Shown: piece by piece, positions 16,977 through 25,728 of the stretch | Layout of the letters: every line of letters starts with the position of its first letter | Numbering within the stretch: position 1 is the stretch's first letter | DNA from: Salipaludibacillus daqingensis | GTDB lineage: Bacteria; Bacillota; Bacilli; Bacillales; Salisediminibacteriaceae | Direction: 5' to 3' | Length of the DNA stretch: 64,000 nt | NCBI RefSeq assembly: GCF_029891575.1 | Contig: NZ_JARZHF010000008.1 | Location: 124,001 to 188,000, forward strand | Notes under the pieces: generated by a model | What the model saw: the letters and a program-made list of their open reading frames with translations, nothing else | What the model was told of the DNA's origin: nothing | Databases searched by the model: none | Translations under genes and position numbers: made by a program

Positions 16977-17249
16977 TTACAATCGCTCCCATAGTAAAGA
17001 TAAATAAGACAGTGATGAATGATTGTAAGTGTGTTTTTTATCAGTTTTCCCAGTAGATTTACTGATTTCTGCTAAAATCGCTACATAAAAACCCGATAGT
17101 ACTATTAAAACAGAAGACCACCTGTAAATTGGATTTCTCATTAAGATATGGTTTAGGTCTCCATCCGTGACCCATAAGAATAGGAGCATTCCTGGTATTA
17201 ATATTGCACCAATAACAATCTGAATTCTCGTCCAAGTTTTCTTTTCCAT
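16977..17249 (-). CDS. Small two-span membrane protein
   Basis: 90 residues: KKTWTRIQIVIGAILIPGMLLFLWVTDGD (helix 1) and IYRWSSVLIVLSGFYVAILAEISK (helix 2), then a polar tail. GGTGAG precedes the ATG. No family recognised. A broken second copy lies just upstream (17337-17550), showing that this gene was duplicated and one copy is decaying. Confidence 0.55.
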   Translation of the reverse strand: MEKKTWTRIQIVIGAILIPGMLLFLWVTDGDLNHILMRNPIYRWSSVLIVLSGFYVAILAEISKSTGKTDKKHTYNHSSLSYLSLLWERL

Positions 17250-17336
17250 GACTCACCAACTTTCATTCAGCCCTATTACCTTCTCGACTTTACGCCAACA
17301 CCACTAAAAGTATAAATCCTAGGGTTATAAGTACTT

Positions 17337-17550
17337 TCAATGCCGTATACTTGTCCCGTTATTTTTACCCATTTCCGCTAGAACAAGAATGAAAAAATGA
17401 GAGGATAAATAGCATATTGCAAGCGGCCATTTATAACTTAGGGTTGTAATCAGGAAATGGCTGTTCTCCGTCTATAGCCCACTCTACTAATTAAAACCCA
17501 GTTCCAAATATTAAAACTATAAATAGCTGAATTCTTAACCATGTTTTCTT
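17337..17550 (-). pseudogene. Decayed paralogue of the small membrane protein
   Basis: Reading the minus strand from 17550 gives KKTWLRIQLFIVLIFGTGF, a stop, LVEWAIDGE.., a second stop, then after a frameshift VLAEMGKNNG. These align in order with KKTWTRIQIVIGAILIPG, WVTDGD and ILAEISKSTGK of the gene at 16977-17249. Two in-frame stops plus a frameshift mark it as a pseudogene from tandem duplication. It accounts for most of the 367-bp gap 17250-17616. Confidence 0.7.
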
Positions 17551-17616
17551 TAAAACTAGTGACTAACACAGCGACATTAAAATGATACTAGTTACTGAAT
17601 AGTGATTGTATTTCTT

Positions 17617-18282
17617 CTAATCAAAAACATACTCCCACGAACTCCATCCTGTTAAATCGGCAAATGAAACACTTAATCCTACCCCTTTTTGATCAATATC
17701 TTCAGAAAGAGTTGGCATCATGGAAGAGTATTCGGTTGTGTTATATTCCGTCGAAGTCATAACTTCGACCCTTAAGTCCTCATTAAATAATGTTATTTTA
17801 CTACCTGTAACTATAGCGTTATTTTGTTCAAGGACCTTCTCAACAACATTAATCACAGATGGTAACGAATCGTTGATACTTTCACTTATTTCACTCCGCA
17901 AATGATTGTTCGTTGTTAATTCATCATTCAAAACATTGTTTATAGCACGAATTTCTGTCTCAGTAGTTGATAAGTATCCATGTGACGTTTCTAGACTTTC
18001 GATTTCTTCCTCTATTTTCTCAGCTAGCGTTTCTTCTTCCTCTTCCAATAAACCTAATATACCAGGAGGTTCATAATCACTAATCACATCTTTTATTGAT
18101 TTATAAACTTCACTTGATGCGGCCATACTGGCCTGGTCGGCAGCTATATTGGCTTGATTTTTCACAACATAGATATTCACTATATTAAATGTTAATATCA
18201 GCAACATCCCCATCAAAAAGAAACCCCAAATTAAATAAAACACTGTGCTTCCGTTCTGATTATTAATATACCTATTCATCAT
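17617..18282 (-). CDS. TadG/TadE-like pilus assembly protein
   Basis: 221 residues; N-terminal membrane helix (NQNGSTVFYLIWGFFLMGMLLILTFNIVNIYVV) followed by the typical QANIAADQASMAAS segment of Tad minor-pilin-like proteins and a long polar extracellular part with a Glu-rich coiled stretch (about residues 78-100). The processing-site Glu5 seen in pilins is absent (G-STVFY), so it may not be cleaved. Last gene of the Tad operon; overlaps tadE by 4 bp (ATGA). Probably a minor pilin or pilus initiation factor. Confidence 0.7.
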   Translation of the reverse strand: MMNRYINNQNGSTVFYLIWGFFLMGMLLILTFNIVNIYVVKNQANIAADQASMAASSEVYKSIKDVISDYEPPGILGLLEEEEETLAEKIEEEIESLETSHGYLSTTETEIRAINNVLNDELTTNNHLRSEISESINDSLPSVINVVEKVLEQNNAIVTGSKITLFNEDLRVEVMTSTEYNTTEYSSMMPTLSEDIDQKGVGLSVSFADLTGWSSWEYVFD

Positions 18283-18683
18283 TCTAATAACCTACCTGAA
18301 GTAGAATGTGAAAAGTTAATGGATGTATTTTCTCGCCAAATTTCCGGAATAAAAATTAAACCGTGTACAATTTCTATTTCCAAGTCATATTCATTACTAT
18401 TTATTCCTGGATCTATGTTAAATGAATGCATGCTCACAATATCACTATTTCCTATAATGTCAGAAGCTACTGCTTGCGCCTCCGTATAATTTTCAGTAAG
18501 TGAATACGTTTTGGAGGCTTCATTCAACGCATTCTGAGTGGTAACGACAGCAATTCCGGAAGCAACTACTTGCCACAATAAAACAAATATTAAAAAGAAA
18601 TAGGGTAATACGCCTATGAATTCAATGGTCATAGAACCATTTTGTTTCTGTAGATATCGCTTTAATATTTTCCGAATTGCCAA
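18279..18683 (-). CDS. tadE: TadE-like pseudopilin
   Basis: 134 residues with the TadE signature QNGSMTIEFIGVLPYFFLIFVLLWQ: prepilin-like site G followed by SMTIEF with conserved Glu5 and Phe6, then a hydrophobic helix and a short extracellular domain. TTG start (18683) behind AAAGGAGTGGAG. Part of the Tad operon. TadE is a minor pilin needed for Flp pilus assembly. Confidence 0.82.
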   Translation of the reverse strand: MAIRKILKRYLQKQNGSMTIEFIGVLPYFFLIFVLLWQVVASGIAVVTTQNALNEASKTYSLTENYTEAQAVASDIIGNSDIVSMHSFNIDPGINSNEYDLEIEIVHGLIFIPEIWRENTSINFSHSTSGRLLE

Positions 18684-18706
18684 CAGTCTCCACTCCTTTA
18701 TTCATT

Positions 18707-19132
18707 TTAGTCCGAGTAATATTCTTTATTGACTTTATACTGCAAATAAAAAGGTCCAAATAAAAGTGTCCACACAAATCGTGTTTTCTTCGTTTCAAAC
18801 GTATCATTAAATATTTTACGTGTTACAAAGCTTAGATAAACGATAACAGCCATGCCTCCATAAGTAAGCGGAGTATCAATAACATCAACCGTAGACTTCA
18901 ATTGATCGCTATAATCTATAAAGTATGCAGATGTATAAAAGCATGCCTGAATCGAATAAATAACTAACACTATGTAGGGCATTACTAAAGGAATCATTTC
19001 CTGCCCCGCTCTTTCATTAATAGCTTTGCTTCTAGATATAAACCAATACGGAAGGTAAACGCCATACGTCACTAAAGATATAATCACTCTTAGAAATACT
19101 GATGCTTTTTTAAAATCATGTTCATAATCCAT
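18707..19132 (-). CDS. DUF4234-like membrane protein
   Basis: 141 residues with four predicted membrane spans; VIISLVTYGVYLPYWFISRSKAINERAG resembles the DUF4234 opening. Function unknown. The ATG follows GGAGAATAACG, and the site overlaps the stop of the preceding lipoprotein gene, so the two are translationally close. Located inside the Tad operon, so an accessory role in pilus biogenesis is possible. Confidence 0.6.
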   Translation of the reverse strand: MDYEHDFKKASVFLRVIISLVTYGVYLPYWFISRSKAINERAGQEMIPLVMPYIVLVIYSIQACFYTSAYFIDYSDQLKSTVDVIDTPLTYGGMAVIVYLSFVTRKIFNDTFETKKTRFVWTLLFGPFYLQYKVNKEYYSD

Positions 19133-19134
19133 CG

Positions 19135-19677
19135 TTATTCTCCTCTACTGTCAGTAATCGTTATGCCATGCTCTTGAACCATCGTATCTATCACACTTAA
19201 AAATTCAACTAACTGTTCATCTGATTGTGTATAATACTCATCCCTAAGAGCAAGTTGTTCCTTTATTTCATTTTCATCATGATCTTCTGGATTCTCTAAA
19301 AAGGTCCTTAACGCTTCGTCCTCTATTTCAACAGCTTTATGGATAAATTGAATTTCTTGTTTCAATAACTCATTTAACTCTCCAACCTCTTCTGTTTTTA
19401 TATCACTTTCATATTTTTCTATCATTGAAAGCATTTCTGACACTTGAGGCTGAAGATAAGTTTCATTTACCTCGAACATCCCTTCTTCATCTCCATTCAA
19501 AGCCGCCTCATGATACATATTGTAGTAGTCTATTAATTCGTGATATAACTCTGTCCACGGGATATACATGGTATTTAGATAATCTTTCAAATCTTTCTCT
19601 ACAGAATCGATGTTTTGACACCCTGTAACTAAAATCAAGTTCACAATAAGAATAGAAATTAAAATAGTGTGTTTCAT
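19135..19677 (-). CDS. Lipoprotein within Tad operon
   Basis: 180 residues with a lipoprotein signal peptide (KHTILISILIVNLILVTGC, lipobox VTGC) and a helical, acidic extracellular domain (DLKDYLNTMYIPWTELYHEL, then repeated Glu-rich helices). The start is set at 19677 by GGGAG 8-9 nt upstream; the longer frame to 19737 runs over the upstream gene. No family recognised. Probably anchored on the outer face of the membrane near the pilus base. Confidence 0.65.
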   Translation of the reverse strand: MKHTILISILIVNLILVTGCQNIDSVEKDLKDYLNTMYIPWTELYHELIDYYNMYHEAALNGDEEGMFEVNETYLQPQVSEMLSMIEKYESDIKTEEVGELNELLKQEIQFIHKAVEIEDEALRTFLENPEDHDENEIKEQLALRDEYYTQSDEQLVEFLSVIDTMVQEHGITITDSRGE

Positions 19678-19696
19678 ACTAAACTCTCCCTCATTA

Positions 19697-20389
19697 TTAA
19701 GTTTCCAATCTAGTGAAGCTTTGGGGTGACCATTCATAATAATGAAGCGTCATGACAAACACAAATAAGGGAACCATAAAGACATTTAGTAACATTCTTA
19801 AAATAATAAAAGTGATTAAATCTGTTGTAAATTGCATTGTCGTCCATGATAACCCAAACCAAATCAGCATATTTGCACTTATAAAAACAATAAGAATAAG
19901 TATCATTTGAATGCAATGATTTTTACTAATTTCAAACATTTTTTTAATAGCTTTCTTTCCTTTTAAATTATCAATAATTTTTACATAAGGGTAAAAAATT
20001 GCAAATGTAAGAAAAATTATTCCAGGTACAATTAATAATAGCGTCCCAGGAAGTACTCCTGTTAAATAAAGTGTGCTGAGAAATCCAATAGGTACGAAAC
20101 ATTTAATGAATAGTAAAAGTGCATAGCGAAGATCCACTTCTTCGTTAATGATTGAATGACTTGCAATCCAAATATAAGGTATTTGAATAAGAATAACCCC
20201 AACACCTGCCACTATAAACATACCGATCGTTCCGATTAAAGTTAACCCTAAGTAATCAAAAAAAACAAAAACAAACACCGTTAAAAAATATTCACCAAAC
20301 TGTAAGGGTAATCCTATTACAAGAGTAATGAACAAAATGTGGTGAAAACGGCTCAAATATAAACTAAATGCTTCATTTAAATAGGACAT
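19697..20389 (-). CDS. Six-span membrane protein of unknown function
   Basis: 230 residues, about six hydrophobic spans, with an opening (MSYLNEAFSLYLSRFHHILF) and a TLLLIVPGIIFLTFAIFYPYVKIID segment reminiscent of the DUF975/YciC-like permease-like families, but I cannot assign it firmly. GAGGAG before the ATG. Embedded in the Tad operon between two other unknown membrane proteins. Confidence 0.55.
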   Translation of the reverse strand: MSYLNEAFSLYLSRFHHILFITLVIGLPLQFGEYFLTVFVFVFFDYLGLTLIGTIGMFIVAGVGVILIQIPYIWIASHSIINEEVDLRYALLLFIKCFVPIGFLSTLYLTGVLPGTLLLIVPGIIFLTFAIFYPYVKIIDNLKGKKAIKKMFEISKNHCIQMILILIVFISANMLIWFGLSWTTMQFTTDLITFIILRMLLNVFMVPLFVFVMTLHYYEWSPQSFTRLET

Positions 20390-20462
20390 TTAGTCAACTC
20401 CTCATAAAAAATATATGACTATGTTTATATAATCTTTAGGTACTGTCTTACTTTCTTGATTT

Positions 20463-21071
20463 TTAGTCATTCTCGTCTTTGACAATAGTCCATAGCCCTG
20501 AATAAAGCATATTTAAAAATATACTAACAAAAATACCAGCAACGCTATACCGGAGTTGCGTAATTTCCTCACCATATAAGCGCACGCTCGCTTGCATAGA
20601 TGCATATGAGCTACCACCTGCAATTAATGCTGCTAGACAAAACACGCCAAAGAAAAGAGGAAATATTTTTTTACTTCCCTTCCCCCCCCATATTGCACCG
20701 AAAAATTCTTTCCGGTAGATGTATGGAATGATAGTAGAGGAAAGATAGATGATAAGAAAAAGAACACCGATAAAACTAATTGCTCCAAAGTATCTCCAAA
20801 CTCCAACCATAATTAAACCAGTCGCCACATAGTTACAAATAATATAATGTAGTTGAATCCAACCAATTATTTTCCATTTTTTCATGATTACCCCGTAAAT
20901 TGTCCATAGAGTGAGTGGGACGACGAAAATGAGGCTTGCTACTCCATAAATTAATGATAGCTCAGGATTCGCAGTAGCAATTGCTCCCCCCAAAATAGGC
21001 ATGAATAACATTACCCAAAATATACGAACATTTTCCTCCGCTTCTTTAGCAACATATTTTTTTTCCCTCAT
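20463..21071 (-). CDS. Membrane protein of unknown function in Tad operon
   Basis: 202 residues with five or six membrane spans (FWVMLFMPILGGAIATANPELS.., LIFVVPLTLWTIYGVI.., FFGVFCLAALIAGGSSYASM). GGGGGATC ahead of the ATG. Only 13 bp separate it from the secreted repeat protein upstream, so it may assist that protein's export or immunity (inference from position alone). Confidence 0.5.
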   Translation of the reverse strand: MREKKYVAKEAEENVRIFWVMLFMPILGGAIATANPELSLIYGVASLIFVVPLTLWTIYGVIMKKWKIIGWIQLHYIICNYVATGLIMVGVWRYFGAISFIGVLFLIIYLSSTIIPYIYRKEFFGAIWGGKGSKKIFPLFFGVFCLAALIAGGSSYASMQASVRLYGEEITQLRYSVAGIFVSIFLNMLYSGLWTIVKDEND

Positions 21072-21084
21072 TTAAGATCCCCCA

Positions 21085-22542
21085 TTAATTAAATAATCCA
21101 CCAAAGAAATTACCTACGGTTTCACTAGCTTTATTAACTTTGTCCGAAGTCCAATCCTTAACGTTTTTAGCTGTATCAACAGTCCAATCCATTCCAGCTT
21201 TCACACCTTTTTGTATGCCATCTCTCAACTTCCTTCCAGGTGTCGTACTCATAAAGGCACCAACCCCTAACGCTACGGTAAATCCAGCTACCGTACCTAT
21301 ACCAGGAACTACAGATCCCGCTGCTGCTCCTGTTAACGCTGCTCCTGCGGCTCCCCCTGCCGCCCCAGCTACCGCTGCTCCTACGCTAGCGGCAAAGCCG
21401 GTAATAGCTGCACCTATCCCTATATCTGTAACCAAAGATGAAGCAAAACCTGTACTGGCATACCCTTCATCTGCATTCTCTCCAATACCGCTATAGTCAA
21501 CGAAACTATTTATTGAATCTATAGCAATGCCAACTAATCCTCCACCTGTAATATTATTTTTAACAGAGTAAAAGTTTTTGTTTAGAAAATTATATGAATC
21601 ACTCATAGTCGATCGAATCGAACTAGTAGCCCCTTTACCTAATTCATGAATCCTTTTAGAACGATTTGTATCAGCTGTATAATAATTAAAGTTAATATCG
21701 CCAATATACCTTTGATATTGATCGAAACTGAATTGGGCAATTCTCCCATCACCCATAGGTTTATTTTTTCCATATTTAACGTAACCGTCATCCCTTATTT
21801 TTATAGCAAATCCATTTGGTATAGACATCCCGGCAGGTAATACCTCCATCCCAAAATCGACCACTCTAGTTGCAATATCCAGGCCCGTACCGGTATATTT
21901 AATTGTGTCTGCTATTGCATAATTCCCTTCTTCTAAATCACCACTACCGAAACCATCACCATTTCCGATCACTCCATTGTCTAAACTATCATACCACCAT
22001 GGATTTGCTGAATCTAATACTCCTCCATTTATACCATCTAATTGAAATGGACTTCCCGGTCCAAATTCTCCACTTTCAAAACTCGTCCCCGGAGTCATTT
22101 CACCCCATTGTAGTGCTTCGCTCTGCAATGGGATCCCAACTGTAATCGGGCTTCCAGAATTAATTGATTCCCCTGGACTCATTGTATTTCCTGGACTAAT
22201 GGGGTTCCCTGGGTTAATCGGGGTTCCAGGATTAATTCCTGGTCCTGGATTGATTGGGGTTCCCGGGTTGATTGGAGTCCCCGAATCTATTCCCTGTCCT
22301 GGATTAATTGGACTTCCCGGAAAAATTGGTGTCCCAGGATTGATCGGATTTCCAGGGTCTATTCCTGATCCCGGGTCTATTGGAGTTCCAGGTGAAATTG
22401 GCGTTCCGGGATTGATTGGTGTTCCTGGATTAATCACTCCAGCACTTACATAGGCTGCGGGTAATACGTTTATACAAAGAATTGCAGCGGCACAAAGTCC
22501 TGCGATTTTTGATTTTAACCTATTAGGAGTATTCAGATTCAC
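21085..22542 (-). CDS. Secreted hexapeptide-repeat and glycine-rich (toxin-like) protein
   Basis: 485 residues, GTG start behind AAGGAGAGGG. Signal peptide (about 1-34, ending AAYVSA). A long run of imperfect six-residue repeats of the type INPGTP follows (about residues 36-135, 15 or more copies), then a polar central region (about 150-330). Near the C-terminus is an Ala/Gly stretch (AAVAGAAGGAAGAALTG) followed by VVPGIGTVAGFTVALGVGAFMSTTPGRKLRDG, resembling the membrane-inserting or scaffold C-termini of LXG-type toxins. It is not collagen (no Gly every third residue). No known family. Its place in the Tad operon suggests a pilus- or surface-associated protein, adhesin or toxin. Confidence 0.6.
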   Translation of the reverse strand: MNLNTPNRLKSKIAGLCAAAILCINVLPAAYVSAGVINPGTPINPGTPISPGTPIDPGSGIDPGNPINPGTPIFPGSPINPGQGIDSGTPINPGTPINPGPGINPGTPINPGNPISPGNTMSPGESINSGSPITVGIPLQSEALQWGEMTPGTSFESGEFGPGSPFQLDGINGGVLDSANPWWYDSLDNGVIGNGDGFGSGDLEEGNYAIADTIKYTGTGLDIATRVVDFGMEVLPAGMSIPNGFAIKIRDDGYVKYGKNKPMGDGRIAQFSFDQYQRYIGDINFNYYTADTNRSKRIHELGKGATSSIRSTMSDSYNFLNKNFYSVKNNITGGGLVGIAIDSINSFVDYSGIGENADEGYASTGFASSLVTDIGIGAAITGFAASVGAAVAGAAGGAAGAALTGAAAGSVVPGIGTVAGFTVALGVGAFMSTTPGRKLRDGIQKGVKAGMDWTVDTAKNVKDWTSDKVNKASETVGNFFGGLFN

Positions 22543-22585
22543 TACTGCCCTCTCCTTTCCTGGTAATTAAATAAACACGTCATCA

Positions 22586-24349
22586 TTAATGCTGTTCAAT
22601 CCAGACCTCGACTCTCCGATTTTTCGCACGCCCCTCTTCCGTATCGTTATCTGCAGTCGGCCGCGTTTCACCAAATCCTTCTTTCGTAAATGTCACATTG
22701 TTCAACCCTTCTTCGCCTTCAAAAAACGCTTTCACCGCTTGCGCTCTTCGTTCAGATAATGCTTGATTGTAGTCCGCATCCCCATCACTATCTGTATGAC
22801 CATGAATATCCACTTCTGCCCCGTCTAACTTAACCAAAGCATCCGTTATCTCATCCAAAACTTCCTCCGCTTCCGGTTTTAAAGTATCGTCATCATAGTC
22901 AAATAAGAATGTCTCATCGATTTCAAGCATGACAAATTCATCCTCTTCTTCAATTACAACTGGCTTGCCTGGTAACGCAAGTTGACCCGCTATTTTCCCT
23001 AATACCGCTCTGTAATTATGCTCGTTTTCTTCTGTTAATCTCTCAACTTCAATATCTAGTTTCTCTCCAGTAAAAACTCTTCTCTCGCTATTCCTATCAC
23101 CTAAAAAATTACGTGATTCACGATCTATATAATCTTCTCTATATAAATTACCAATAATATTTCTCATATTTGACATCTCAAGTCTTTGACTTTCATACCA
23201 TGAACTACTGAAATCTGATATTTTATACTTATTCTCTTGTCTATTGGAAAAAGCCGACCTCTCCTCTTTCTTTTTCCAACTTATCCATTCAGAAGTAAAT
23301 TCACGGGTCCGTTTTAACCCTTCTTCGATCTCTTCTTCAGAAGACGCAGGAATGTATATACCGCCTCCAACATCGGCAACATCTTCCAATATCTCCTTAT
23401 CTGTCTCCCCCACATTAACACCAATCACATTCAGAATAATATCTGACCCCACTCCCTCCCATAATTCATTCACACCTTTCACCAAGTCATTGTCACACGT
23501 ACCCACCCCATTCGTGAGAAGATAAATGACATTTGTATTCATATCAGAAGGATAATTATCAAAATCTTTTATTGCCTCTTCAAGTGCATGAATTAGGTGC
23601 CCCTCTTCTCCTAACGACAATTCATTTAAAATTTCAGGTATATCGAAGTATCGATCTAATCCACTTCCAGAAAAATCGTAAATAAGTTCAGTTTCCCCAC
23701 ATTCAGAAAGCCCCTCTCCTCCCACCGTTCTCACTCCGAGATGGGGAGAGACGGCTGTAGGTAATGTCTTATCCAATAATTTAATTGACTCTTTAGCTAT
23801 ATGTAAGTCCGATTCAGTCATTGTTTCTCCTATATTCAAAACGGTCAAAACATTCAATTGACCCTCCATCACGTACCAGACACCTTCAATTTCCGAATCA
23901 AATTCCCCCAATTCATATTCTTCGACCAGTCCATCTACCGGCATAAAGTCTTTCGCAAATAAATAAAGAAGCGATTCCCAATAGTGCTGCATTTCCTCCT
24001 CAGAAGCACCTTTTAAAGAAGGGAGCTTATCTTTAACAATATCCATTATTTTTTCTTCATCATCATCTCGGTCCAAATGTGCTAACTTTCCTTCTCCATA
24101 AGCAATCACTTCTTCGTATGTCTTTGGTTCAGACGGTGCTTCTGGAATAAACGGATTCAAATCGTTTTCTTGTCCCATAGTATCGTTTGCGGAATTTGTC
24201 ACATTGGTTTCTAGTTCAAACTCACTCTCATCGTTTTCAACATTATTCTCCACTTCCTCATCATCTTCACTATTACATGAAATAAGAATAAAAAATGATA
24301 TGAAAAAAAGTAACATCTGTAACTTTCGGTCTTTTTTGATTAGTTTCAT
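22586..24349 (-). CDS. Lipoprotein with vWA-like and OmpA domains
   Basis: 587 residues. Lipoprotein signal peptide (FFISFFILISC), acidic linker, a von Willebrand A-like domain (about 165-355), a charged helical region, and a C-terminal OmpA-like peptidoglycan-binding domain (about 470-585; FLFDYDDDTLKPEAEEVLDEI, HGHTDSDGDADYNQALSERRAQAV, RAKNRRVEVWI). The metal-ion motif DxSxS expected in vWA is replaced by NIGETM, so metal-dependent ligand binding may be lost. OmpA folds are uncommon in single-membrane bacteria but are seen in their Tad loci, where they may anchor the pilus to the wall. AAAGGAGG before the ATG. Confidence 0.85.
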   Translation of the reverse strand: MKLIKKDRKLQMLLFFISFFILISCNSEDDEEVENNVENDESEFELETNVTNSANDTMGQENDLNPFIPEAPSEPKTYEEVIAYGEGKLAHLDRDDDEEKIMDIVKDKLPSLKGASEEEMQHYWESLLYLFAKDFMPVDGLVEEYELGEFDSEIEGVWYVMEGQLNVLTVLNIGETMTESDLHIAKESIKLLDKTLPTAVSPHLGVRTVGGEGLSECGETELIYDFSGSGLDRYFDIPEILNELSLGEEGHLIHALEEAIKDFDNYPSDMNTNVIYLLTNGVGTCDNDLVKGVNELWEGVGSDIILNVIGVNVGETDKEILEDVADVGGGIYIPASSEEEIEEGLKRTREFTSEWISWKKKEERSAFSNRQENKYKISDFSSSWYESQRLEMSNMRNIIGNLYREDYIDRESRNFLGDRNSERRVFTGEKLDIEVERLTEENEHNYRAVLGKIAGQLALPGKPVVIEEEDEFVMLEIDETFLFDYDDDTLKPEAEEVLDEITDALVKLDGAEVDIHGHTDSDGDADYNQALSERRAQAVKAFFEGEEGLNNVTFTKEGFGETRPTADNDTEEGRAKNRRVEVWIEQH

Positions 24350-24445
24350 TCTAGGCCTCCTTTAAAATAGATTAATACAAACCTTAAATAAATATGTAAA
24401 CTTACTTCACTCTATACAAAAAACTTGTAAAATTATATAAAGAGA

Positions 24446-24479
24446 AGCTCAAGCACCCAAATATAGAGATACTTAAGCT
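24446..24479 (-). promoter_or_regulatory. Hairpin between flp pilin gene and downstream Tad genes
   Basis: Minus-strand AGCTTAAG / CTTGAGCT stem (one wobble) with an 18-nt loop in the 145-bp gap after the pilin gene. It could partially stop transcription or protect the pilin mRNA end, giving more pilin than downstream products. No T-run directly follows. Confidence 0.4.
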
Positions 24480-24494
24480 ATAATTTTTAAAAAC

Positions 24495-24704
24495 TTATAA
24501 TGATCTATTTATTTTATCAAATATTCCGTCTATAATATCTGTTACACCATTTGAGACTATTCCCTCATTCAAGACTGTCCCTACAATACCCACTACCATA
24601 ATCAGAACAGCTGCAATTCCGAGCCACTCCAATGATTGTGCTCCTCTTTCGTTATTGATGGCACCAGTTGCTTTTGCATACATACTTAATATTAAATTCA
24701 TCAT
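24495..24704 (-). CDS. Flp-type major pilin
   Basis: 69 residues; leader MMNLILSMYAKATGAINNERG, then the mature start AQSLEWLGIAAVLIMVVGIVG. The cleavage site G followed by five residues ending in Glu5 is the Flp prepilin site; position 6 is Trp instead of the usual Tyr/Phe. The remainder is a hydrophobic helix and a short tail, as expected for a structural Flp subunit. No TadV/CpaA prepilin peptidase is in the window, so processing must use an enzyme encoded elsewhere (e.g. ComC). Confidence 0.85.
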   Translation of the reverse strand: MMNLILSMYAKATGAINNERGAQSLEWLGIAAVLIMVVGIVGTVLNEGIVSNGVTDIIDGIFDKINRSL

Positions 24705-24786
24705 TCATATTACCTCCCGAAGATTTTTTATATTATCTGACCATGTACTTTTCTTTTTTCACCTCCTAAGAAGTACAGATCGAGTA

Positions 24787-25725
24787 TTAACCAAATAAGT
24801 CCATCATGTTGTTTTCACCCATAAACATATTCATAATCATTAATCCACCTATTAAAAACATAGCAGTCGGCATCAATATAAACGTGGTTACTAAAGTAAT
24901 TTTCGGTGATGCTTTAGCTGCTTTTTCCTTAATTTTCTCTTTTTTCAGTTTTCGCATTTCTTCTGCTTGTAACTTAAATGTTGTGGATACTGGTACCCCT
25001 AATTGGGAACCTTGGATAAGTGATTTTATTAATAATTGGAATTCAGGACTTTCATTTCTAGTCAATAAATCTCGGTAAGCCATTTCTCGAGGAACTCCCA
25101 ATTTTATTTTTTGTGAGTATCGGCTGAATTCTTCATTAACTGGACCATCGAAATAAGGTGCAATCTCTTCAATCGCTTGATCTAGCGAAACTCCTGCTTG
25201 TAGCGTGACACTCACGGTATCCAGAAAGTCTGGCAAAACAAAACCCAGTTCCTCTTGTCGCGCCTTTGCCTTCGACTTTAGCCAGATGATCAGTGTCATA
25301 TAACCCGCAAGTGGAAACGCAATTAAACCAAATTGAGAGAAAGGAAATCCGATAATAAAAAGAAGTGACCCCATGATAAAACCTGCAATTCCTAACACTA
25401 TTTTAGTTCCCTGGAAACGGTCGACATTCAAATTATAGGGATATGCAGCTTGCATAAGTAGACGTTCAATATCGTGTGATTCACTAAAAAAATTAATACG
25501 ATGACCTAATGATGAAAAATCATCTGCATAATGAAAAATTCGATTTACTATATTTTTGCTAAAAGATTTATTGGCGCTTGTAATACGCTGTTGTTTGTAT
25601 GTTGATATCTCAAAAATATGTTGTCTCACTTCTTCTTTGCTTTTTGCGAACTCAAACCATGATATAGCAAAGACAATGAGAAAAACCATTGACAGCAATG
25701 TTGTTATTAGAATCAGACCATCCAT
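24787..25725 (-). CDS. tadC: TadC, pilus assembly inner-membrane platform protein
   Basis: 312 residues, T2SSF-type platform fold: N-terminal helix, two central helices, the cytoplasmic helical bundle (DFLDTVSVTLQAGVSLDQAIEEIAPYFDGPVNEEFSR.., SLIQGSQLGVPVSTTFKLQAEEMRKLKKEKIKEKAAKASPKIT) and a C-terminal helix. Works with TadB to transmit the motion of the TadA ATPase to pilin extraction. Starts 3 bp after tadB ends. Confidence 0.92.
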   Translation of the reverse strand: MDGLILITTLLSMVFLIVFAISWFEFAKSKEEVRQHIFEISTYKQQRITSANKSFSKNIVNRIFHYADDFSSLGHRINFFSESHDIERLLMQAAYPYNLNVDRFQGTKIVLGIAGFIMGSLLFIIGFPFSQFGLIAFPLAGYMTLIIWLKSKAKARQEELGFVLPDFLDTVSVTLQAGVSLDQAIEEIAPYFDGPVNEEFSRYSQKIKLGVPREMAYRDLLTRNESPEFQLLIKSLIQGSQLGVPVSTTFKLQAEEMRKLKKEKIKEKAAKASPKITLVTTFILMPTAMFLIGGLMIMNMFMGENNMMDLFG

Positions 25726-25728
25726 TGT

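Noticed and set aside
17250-17336. Promoter or small RNA in the gap after the small membrane gene
   Set aside because: No clear promoter hexamers or terminator; the adjacent stretch is explained by the pseudogene.
22199-22453. Plus-strand collagen-like ORF (repeated GxP/GLIGVPG)
   Set aside because: It is the antisense image of the INPGTP repeats of the minus-strand gene at 21085-22542; no ribosome site of its own.
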